Below are positions 58,657 through 64,000 of a DNA stretch of 64,000 nucleotides, one piece after another. A program made the translations under genes and the position numbers. The stretch comes from Paenibacillus sp. 1011MAR3C5 (GTDB lineage: Bacteria; Bacillota; Bacilli; Paenibacillales; Paenibacillaceae): contig NZ_QZCF01000005.1 in assembly GCF_003591485.1 (NCBI RefSeq), positions 310,001 through 374,000 of the forward strand. The letters run 5' to 3'. The first letter of the stretch is position 1. Each line of letters begins with the position of its first letter. A model generated the notes under the pieces. The model was not told the DNA's origin. It worked only from the letters and a program-made list of their open reading frames with translations, and searched no databases.

Positions 58657-60251
58657 CCGACGAGGAGCTAGCCAAGCTTCCGCGTGTGCGTGCAAAGATG
58701 ACGCTGATGCCTTATTCCTATTACAAATTATCCTCGCATTCCGGCTACGGCGCCGGCAATCAGGCGCCTGCTTATTTTGAATTACTATGGCACTGCATGC
58801 AACAGGGCGAACTCGCTGCGCTGCCTGCGCTGTATCTGTCCTCCGTCGCTTCCCGGATGCGCGAGGAGGGGACCTGGCGGTCCACGGCTTCCGTCATTGA
58901 AGGCGTGCGAATGGCAGAAGCCTTGGCTGCGATGCATGACGGTATCCGGCCCACCTGGCGGGATCTGCGGGATGCGGCAACGGTGTTGTTCGGTTATGGC
59001 GAATATTCGGTCGTGGCAGAAGCGCTGGCGCGGACGGATATCGGCACCGCGATCGGCAGCTTGCCGGAAGGCGTCAGCCAAACTCCAGTACAGGATGACC
59101 TGAACCGCGAGCTCAAGCGGCTGAAGCTGGAAAAGTACAAATCGCTGGTGGCAGCCGATCTGGAGCTGGATCTGCGCGAGAACCGGAGAGTGAAGTCGGA
59201 GGAGTCCGCTTATCTCGACTTGAATCGCTCCGTCTTCCTGCACCGGTTGGCTGCACTTGGCATTCGCTTCGCCCGCAAGCAAGGCGTGAGGCAGAGCGAC
59301 GCGACCTGGGCGGAGCATTGGGTGCTGCAATGGTCGCCGGAAGCCGAGATTGAGACGGTGGAGTCGACGCTGAAGGGCGAGACGATCGAGCTGGCTGCCG
59401 CGTACGTCATCCACGAGGAGCTGCTGGCATGCGCCGATATTGCGGCGGCGGCAAAGCTGATCCGCCGCTCCTGCGAATGCGGGCTGCCGCAGGTGATGGG
59501 ACAGGCGACAAGCGCGCTGCAGCGGCTTGCGGTGGATGCAGGCAGCTTCGAGCAGATTGCCCAGACGGTCCACGAGCTGTCCGTCATGCTTCAATACGGT
59601 TCCATCCGCAGAGTCGATACCGCTGCACTGATTCCAATCATGCAGCAGCTCTTCTTGCGCGGAGCGCTGATGCTTCAAGAAGCGGCAGGCTGCAACGATG
59701 ATGCGGCGGCTGGCATGATCGAAGCCATTCATCTGTTGAATACCGCTGCGCAGGAGCATTATGAAGAATTGGATGAGCAGCTGTGGGTTGAACAACTGCG
59801 CAGGCTCGCCGAGCGTGATGACCGCAATGCGAAGCTATCCGGCTATGCGTTCTCGATTCTGCTGGAACGCAATGCAGCCGGTGAGGAGGAGTGCGCGAAG
59901 GAAGTGTCCAGAAGGCTGTCCCCGGGCATCCCCGCCGATCTTGGGGCCGGCTGGTTCGAGGGAATATCCATGCGCAATCGGTATGCGCTGCTGTCAAGAA
60001 CTTACTTGTGGCGGCAGCTGGATGCATATGTCGGATCGCTGGAGGCGGAGCCGTTCAAGCGGTCGCTCGTATTCCTGCGCAGAGCGTTCGGCTCGTTCGA
60101 GCCGAGAGAGAAGGCTGCAATTGCCGAGATGATGGGCGATTTGTGGGGAGTCAGCGCAGAATCGGCAGGCGTCCGGCTGCAGCAGCCGCTTAATGAACAA
60201 GAGAAGGAGAGTCTCGATGAACTTAACGACTTTGACTTTGGAGACTTGTAG
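58653..60251 (+). CDS. DUF5682-type protein, C-terminal part (YehM-like)
   Basis: 532 residues starting MTDEELAKLPRVRAKMTLMP, then YSYYKLSSHSGYGAGNQAPA, a block that in the family follows directly on the N-terminal half. The rest is a long helical region. The ATG overlaps the preceding stop (ATGA), so two separate chains could be made from coupled genes; a single missing base at about 58654 would fuse them into one protein of about 780 residues. No ribosome site stands in front, which fits either coupling or fusion. Confidence 0.85.
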   Translation: MTDEELAKLPRVRAKMTLMPYSYYKLSSHSGYGAGNQAPAYFELLWHCMQQGELAALPALYLSSVASRMREEGTWRSTASVIEGVRMAEALAAMHDGIRPTWRDLRDAATVLFGYGEYSVVAEALARTDIGTAIGSLPEGVSQTPVQDDLNRELKRLKLEKYKSLVAADLELDLRENRRVKSEESAYLDLNRSVFLHRLAALGIRFARKQGVRQSDATWAEHWVLQWSPEAEIETVESTLKGETIELAAAYVIHEELLACADIAAAAKLIRRSCECGLPQVMGQATSALQRLAVDAGSFEQIAQTVHELSVMLQYGSIRRVDTAALIPIMQQLFLRGALMLQEAAGCNDDAAAGMIEAIHLLNTAAQEHYEELDEQLWVEQLRRLAERDDRNAKLSGYAFSILLERNAAGEEECAKEVSRRLSPGIPADLGAGWFEGISMRNRYALLSRTYLWRQLDAYVGSLEAEPFKRSLVFLRRAFGSFEPREKAAIAEMMGDLWGVSAESAGVRLQQPLNEQEKESLDELNDFDFGDL

Positions 60252-60254
60252 ACG

Positions 60255-61496
60255 ATGACGCAGCCTGATCCGGAACAAGTCAAACGATGGCGGTTGATCT
60301 TGGGAGCGGCTGCTGAAGAGAAGCTGCAGGCGTCGCGGGGCGCCGGAGCGGATACGCCTTGGCTGAGCAGCGAGGATCTGCTGATGGATGAAGCTCTGGC
60401 CGCGATTTATGACAGCACATCAGGCGCTTCTGATGCGGGTGTCGCCGGACAATCGGGAAGCAGCGCCTCCCGCGCGAGATCGGCGGGTCTGGGCTCTTCT
60501 TCTCCGAAGCTGGCCAAGTGGCTGGGCGATGTGCGCACCTTCTTCCCGCCTGACATCGTGTCGGTAATCCAGTCGGACGCGGTGCATCTTAAAGGGCTGA
60601 CGCAGCTCTTGTTCGAGCCGGAGCTGCTGTCTCAGGTGAAGCCGGACATTGGCATGGTCGCCACGCTGATGTCGCTGCGGGGACAAATTCCCGAGCGTAC
60701 CAAAGAAACGGCGCGGACGCTCGTACGCGAGGTCGTGGAGGAGATTGTGAAGCGGCTTGCACAGGACTTGACGAGAGCGGTGACCGGTGCGCTCAACCGC
60801 CGGGCGCATTCGCCGCTTCCTTCCATGACGGGGCTCGACTGGGCGACAACCATCCGCAAAAACTTGAAGCACTATGATACTGAGCGCAAGCTGCTCATTC
60901 CCGAGAAGGTCTACTTCTTCGATCGTGCGCGCAAGAGCAAAGAATGGACCGTCATTCTGGACATCGACCAGAGCGGTTCCATGGCCAATTCGGTCATCTA
61001 CGCATCGATTATCGGCTCTATCTTTGCGAGCATGCCTTCATTGGATACGCGGGTTGTTGCCTTCGATACCGAGGTCGTCGACCTGAGCGAGCAATGCGCG
61101 AATGATCCCGTGGAGATGCTCTTCGGCATTCAGCTTGGCGGGGGTACGGATATTAACAAATCGCTTGCCTACTGCGAGCCCTTCATCGCGGAGCCTAAAA
61201 AAACGATGTTTATTCTCGTCTCGGATTTGTATGAGGGCGGCAATCGGACGGAGATGCTCCGCAGGCTGAGAAAGATGCATGAATCCGGCGTCAAAACGAT
61301 CTGCCTGCTCGCTCTGTCAGATGACGGAGTGCCGTCGTATGACGAGGACGTGGCGAAAAGACTGGCTCAATACGGCATCCCTTGCTTCGGCTGCACCCCG
61401 GATAAGCTGCCGGAGCTGATCGAGGGCGCGCTGAAAGGCATGGATCTACAGCAGCTTGCCGAACGGGTCGGACAAGGAAAGCAGGGAAAAGGTTAA
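60255..61496 (+). CDS. von Willebrand factor A domain protein (YehP-like)
   Basis: The 413-residue protein has a helical N-terminal part (1-225) and a C-terminal vWA domain with a complete metal site: DIDQSGSM (Asp238, Ser240, Ser242), GGGTDINKS and VSDLYEGGN. MoxR ATPases act on or through such vWA partners. It starts three bases after the DUF5682 stop; its own ribosome site lies in that gene. A terminator at 61501 ends the cassette. Confidence 0.92.
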   Translation: MTQPDPEQVKRWRLILGAAAEEKLQASRGAGADTPWLSSEDLLMDEALAAIYDSTSGASDAGVAGQSGSSASRARSAGLGSSSPKLAKWLGDVRTFFPPDIVSVIQSDAVHLKGLTQLLFEPELLSQVKPDIGMVATLMSLRGQIPERTKETARTLVREVVEEIVKRLAQDLTRAVTGALNRRAHSPLPSMTGLDWATTIRKNLKHYDTERKLLIPEKVYFFDRARKSKEWTVILDIDQSGSMANSVIYASIIGSIFASMPSLDTRVVAFDTEVVDLSEQCANDPVEMLFGIQLGGGTDINKSLAYCEPFIAEPKKTMFILVSDLYEGGNRTEMLRRLRKMHESGVKTICLLALSDDGVPSYDEDVAKRLAQYGIPCFGCTPDKLPELIEGALKGMDLQQLAERVGQGKQGKG

Positions 61497-61500
61497 GATA

Positions 61501-61535
61501 AGCTGCTCACGGCGAAGACGTGGGCGGCTTTTTTT
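61501..61535 (+). terminator. Rho-independent terminator ending the cassette
   Basis: GCTGCTCACG (61502-61511) pairs with CGTGGGCGGC (61519-61528) with two wobbles, followed by seven Ts. Confidence 0.8.
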
Positions 61536-61568
61536 GGCGTGCAACAAGCGTTTTTTGGGGTTTATGCG

Positions 61569-62492
61569 TTAAAGCTCCATGATCAGAAGCCGGTCCAGCC
61601 CGATGCCGCTGATCAAGCACCGCTCCTTTTGGTTGCCGAGCATGCTTTGAGTCCAGTCGACAAATCCGCCGTCGCCAATCTCTGTTTTTCCGTGCTGATT
61701 CGTCATGAACAGCTTGAAGTTGATTCCCTGGTAATAGCTATTCGCCACATTCGGTTCTTGTATCGTTATGGAGGCGTCCGGTAATTGTTCTTTGATGATA
61801 GCGGCCATTCTCGTCAGGAATCCGGCACCGTCCGCATAGCCGCTGCGCTGCTCCAGGACGATCGACAGCTCGGCGCGGAAGCGGGAGCGAAACAGCGCTT
61901 GATAATAGCCCAGCTGCTTGCCAAGCAGATTCGCTTCACACTGATAGGAGCCTTTCGCTTTGCCAACCGACACCATGCCGTATATGCCGAAATGGGCGAA
62001 TGAGCCTGGTCCATTGAAATGCTGGGCGCGCACGACACGATGCGTGGAACAGAGGTGGGCACCCTCATCATGGTTCCCGATTCCTTGTTTGATCCGGTCA
62101 GCTGCGATGGTTGCCATCATATTCGTAGAATCGGCAAGCACCTCCGTGCCTCTGGAGGCGGACACGATCTTATTCTGGTCGACCGTGCCATAGATGGAGC
62201 AGTTGCCAAGCGGAGCTACCGGTGATAACAATACGGGTTCAATGTCTTGCTGCCGGGCAAGGCCGAGCAGATCCGCTTCCAGCTGATGATAAGCAACCGG
62301 ATCGAGCTCGCTGGGCTTCGAGAACCGGCTGCTTGCGTAGCTGCGAAGCACATCAGACGGACGCAGCGCATCGGTCCTTGTTCGGTACACTTCCAGCATC
62401 AAGGAATTAAAGTCGGATGGAGAGAGCCCCTTCAGCTTCTGCAGAAGATCATCTCCAAGCTGACTTATTATGCGGTTAATCGGATTGCTCAT
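61569..62492 (-). CDS. class II aminoacyl-tRNA-synthetase-like protein, orphan
   Basis: The 307-residue protein looks like a class II synthetase core without tRNA-binding domains. The end, KERCLISGIGLDRLLIMEL, has the form of motif 3 (GxGxxR), preceded by KTEIGDGGFVDWTQSML, as in HisRS/HisZ-type folds. The middle has VAPLGNCSIYGTVDQNKIVS and RGTEVLADSTNMMA. I know no characterised member. It could make an aminoacyl adenylate for a purpose other than translation. ATG 62492 follows GGAGGAG. A Fur-like box lies 110 bases upstream. Confidence 0.6.
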   Translation of the reverse strand: MSNPINRIISQLGDDLLQKLKGLSPSDFNSLMLEVYRTRTDALRPSDVLRSYASSRFSKPSELDPVAYHQLEADLLGLARQQDIEPVLLSPVAPLGNCSIYGTVDQNKIVSASRGTEVLADSTNMMATIAADRIKQGIGNHDEGAHLCSTHRVVRAQHFNGPGSFAHFGIYGMVSVGKAKGSYQCEANLLGKQLGYYQALFRSRFRAELSIVLEQRSGYADGAGFLTRMAAIIKEQLPDASITIQEPNVANSYYQGINFKLFMTNQHGKTEIGDGGFVDWTQSMLGNQKERCLISGIGLDRLLIMEL

Positions 62493-62601
62493 GGTTACTC
62501 CTCCTTCATTTTGTTAGATGGCGAATCGGTGCTGCCGGGCTCCATACAGGAATAATTTCCAGTGATGGCTGTTTAACAGCTGCTTTTTTTGCTCCAATGA
62601 T

Positions 62602-62616
62602 TGATAATTATTCTCA
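62602..62616. promoter_or_regulatory. Fur-box-like palindrome
   Basis: TGATAATTATTCTCA matches the 7-1-7 Fur-type consensus TGATAATNATTATCA with one mismatch. It lies between the divergent synthetase-like gene and a degenerate frame at 62684. Confidence 0.55.
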
Positions 62617-62683
62617 ATTAGTTGATGAATATCAGATAACTTATACATCGATCGGGAGCTTAACTAATCGGAGGTGAGCTTAT

Positions 62684-62884
62684 ATGAATTCTAGCGCGGC
62701 GTCCCGCATCTATCAACAATATTTTGAATAGGCGCTGCTCCGGCAGGAGGATGGACGAACCTATCTGTTCCAGTAAAATGCGGAGCTTGGCGCGGTATAC
62801 CGTGTCGCCACTTATAGCGGCCACTACGCGGTTCAACAGCTGGCGGCTCACCGTGGCAACAGTGAAAGAATGGATAAAGCCCAA
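62684..62884 (+). pseudogene. degenerate small gene with two in-frame stops
   Basis: ATG 62684 has a very good ribosome site (GGAGGTGA, six bases away) and encodes MNSSAASRIYQQYFE, then TAG at 62729. The same frame continues with ALLRQEDGRTYLFQ, TAA at 62774, then NAELGAVYRVATYSGHYAVQ. The composition is protein-like across both stops, so an older gene of about 65 or more residues seems broken by two nonsense changes. No family is recognised. The far end runs into the 3' end of the convergent gene. Confidence 0.4.
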
Positions 62885-63514
62885 TCAGGTCGCAACCGCA
62901 GGTTTAATTCCAGGCATAGTACGCAGATGCCTGATACCCAGTTCCACGGAGGTCTCAATATAACCCACAATCTGGTCCATAGTGAATACATGCAGCTTCT
63001 CATCGAGAACAGATCGCTCGTATGCCATATCCTCCATTACGAGAGGGATAAACGCTTCGACCTCCTGTGACGAGACCTCCTGTAGATCCGCAATGGCAGG
63101 ACGATAGGACAGGCTGTCTCTCAATTCCTCTTGGCAGCCATAATAATCTAGCAATTTCCCGTTCAATAGGCGGAAGTCATTGTGATAGAGCTGCAAAACT
63201 TCCGGATTTCCCTCCATCCGGTTTCGCAGCCATGGCAAATAAAAGCCTTTCAGCCAGACATGATCCGCAATCAGATGCGTGAAGTATCCCCAAATGTAAG
63301 GCTCGTGTTCCAGCGCTTGATATTGATACAAAAATCCCTTGTAATCAATGCTTCTGGAATAGTCGCGGATATCTCCGGTAAAGAAATGGGATGCGTCCTT
63401 AGGCGACACCGCGTCAGGGGCCAGGCTTCCAAGCAAAAAAGATGGTTTGTCTTCAATGAGCAGAGCTTCTGCGATTCGATTCGCTATGACCGCGTGCATT
63501 AACCGTGAACCCAT
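62885..63514 (-). CDS. zinc-dependent phospholipase-C-like hydrolase
   Basis: The 209-residue protein has the spaced His and Asp residues of the Zn-dependent PLC/S1-P1-like fold: SRLMHAVIANRIAEAL, LLGSLAPDAVSPKDASHFF, YFTHLIADHVWLKGF. It has no signal peptide, as usual for the cytoplasmic bacterial members with unknown substrate. The start is ATG 63514 with AGGAGGATGATG upstream. Confidence 0.75.
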   Translation of the reverse strand: MGSRLMHAVIANRIAEALLIEDKPSFLLGSLAPDAVSPKDASHFFTGDIRDYSRSIDYKGFLYQYQALEHEPYIWGYFTHLIADHVWLKGFYLPWLRNRMEGNPEVLQLYHNDFRLLNGKLLDYYGCQEELRDSLSYRPAIADLQEVSSQEVEAFIPLVMEDMAYERSVLDEKLHVFTMDQIVGYIETSVELGIRHLRTMPGIKPAVAT

Positions 63515-63578
63515 CTCATCATCCTCCTAGTCGTCATTTTATAACAATATCTTACCACTATTTACCTAAAAAGACCTG

Positions 63579-63836
63579 TTGACCGTATTCGAATGTAAGC
63601 TGAAGCTGCCGCTATGCCTTAGGGTCACCAAGTTTTTGAACGCATTTGTCGAGGCGACGGAGGACGAAGGAGCTCATATTCCGCGCTTGTGGGAGTGTTG
63701 GTCCCGATCGACGACAAATTCATAACCTAACCTGCGAGACTTGGCTGTACGAAAGTGCGAGTTGGCGGCTGCGAATGATGAAATTCTAGAGCTGATCCGT
63801 TCTACTATTCACGCTTTGCGGGAGCGACGCGGATAA
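63579..63836 (+). pseudogene. doubtful gene remnant upstream of the Rrf2 gene
   Basis: One frame from about 63579 to 63836 contains a single stop and has protein-like pieces, ending in ANDEILELIRSTIHALRERR, which resembles the C-terminal coiled coil of a MerR-type regulator. There is no ribosome site. It may be a decayed regulator or chance. Confidence 0.25.
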
Positions 63837-63870
63837 ATGCGGATAGCGGTTGCTGTTCGACAACTCTTCA

Positions 63871-63899
63871 TTGACTTTGCGAATTGTTGTAACTACAAT
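63871..63899 (+). promoter_or_regulatory. sigma-A promoter with palindrome before the Rrf2 gene
   Basis: TTGACT (63871-63876) and TACAAT (63894-63899) are 17 bases apart. TTGTA-AC-TACAA (63887-63898) overlaps the -10, a plausible autoregulatory site. Confidence 0.65.
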
Positions 63900-63920
63900 G
63901 AGTACAACGGGGTGATTCCA

Positions 63921-64000
63921 TTGAAGCAATTTAGCACGCGGTTTTCCATCGCAGTCCATACCCTTTCACTGATTGCCTATACGCCTAATGAGTGTACAGG
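63921..64000 (+). CDS. Rrf2-family transcriptional regulator, N-terminal part
   Basis: The gene is cut by the window end. The 26 visible residues (STRFSIAVHTLSLIAYTPNE) are the typical start of Rrf2 regulators, many of which sense Fe-S clusters or NO, or control cysteine genes. The TTG start at 63921 has GGGGTGA at good distance. Confidence 0.75.
   Translation, partial: MKQFSTRFSIAVHTLSLIAYTPNECT

Noticed and set aside
58785-59795. 336-codon frame antisense to the DUF5682 gene
   Set aside because: No ribosome site or motif; composition is that of an antisense shadow.
62660-62884. Minus-strand frame continuing in phase after the Zn-PLC-like stop
   Set aside because: It has no start signal of its own and no family likeness; chance open frame, although stop readthrough cannot be excluded.
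1-64000. CRISPR arrays, prophage, integrases, transposases, tRNA or rRNA genes
   Set aside because: No regularly spaced repeats, no such protein motifs and no cloverleaf or rRNA-like sequence were seen on reading.

Overview
The window looks like chromosome from a spore-forming, aerobic to facultatively anaerobic Gram-positive of the Paenibacillus type. Reasons: two tricistronic spore germinant-receptor (ger) operons, a Bacillus-type Fnr with its cysteines at the C-terminus, strong GGAGG ribosome sites with frequent TTG and GTG starts, many U-tailed terminators, and a chitin-degrading gene set. Base composition is about half G+C by eye. No rRNA, tRNA, CRISPR array or intact insertion sequence was seen.

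Layout. 1-4.9 kb: end of an oligopeptide-type ABC permease pair, a frameshifted lipoprotein gene, a CopD-like membrane protein and a membrane-anchored alpha/beta hydrolase. 5.0-13.8 kb: an anaerobic block (hemerythrin, adhE, a MobA-like gene, pflB, pflA, fnr, then ndk and a small Cys-rich protein). 13.9-17.8 kb: a shikimate-kinase remnant and ger operon 1 (A-B-C). 17.9-21.2 kb: Fe-S and redox genes (A-type carrier, ferredoxin-NADP reductase, tRNA hydroxylase TrhO, a SufR-like regulator). 21.6-26.3 kb: an unusually long polyprenyl synthetase and a Zn/Cd-type P-ATPase. 26.4-30.5 kb: ger operon 2 (A-C-B plus a small D-like subunit). 31-40 kb: chitin genes (AA10 LPMO, GH19 chitinase, DeoR regulator and nagA) mixed with an antiporter and two acetyltransferases. 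40-44.4 kb: Fsr-like MFS exporter, AraC regulator and a YdcZ/YeiL-like/YdcZ module. 44.5-53.3 kb: a Lsa-like ABC-F ribosome-protection gene, an unknown 557-residue protein, a GIY-YIG protein, a second GH19 enzyme, an epimerase with a TetR-type operator, and a Cfr-like 23S rRNA methyltransferase. 53.6-61.5 kb: a SWIM / HEAT / MoxR / DUF5682 / vWA cassette of the YehL type. 61.5-64 kb: an orphan aminoacyl-tRNA-synthetase-like protein with a Fur-like box, a Zn-phospholipase-C-like protein, gene remnants, and the start of an Rrf2 regulator.

How the genes work together. Hemerythrin, adhE and pflB are each preceded by a TGTGA-N6-TCACA-like site placed exactly 36 bases (GTGA to -10) from a good -10 box, and fnr itself has a half-site at the same offset. 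This points to one Fnr-driven fermentation regulon next to its own regulator. LPMO, GH19 enzymes and NagA make a chitin-to-GlcNAc route. Two different genes (Lsa-like ABC-F and Cfr-like) protect the ribosomal peptidyl-transferase centre, and each has a terminator hairpin just ahead of its ribosome site, suggesting attenuation. The SWIM-to-vWA cassette is the best candidate for an uncharacterised multi-component system. Three reading-frame breaks (about 1790, 56520 and 58654) all have the same sense, so base-call or assembly errors must be excluded before calling pseudogenes.
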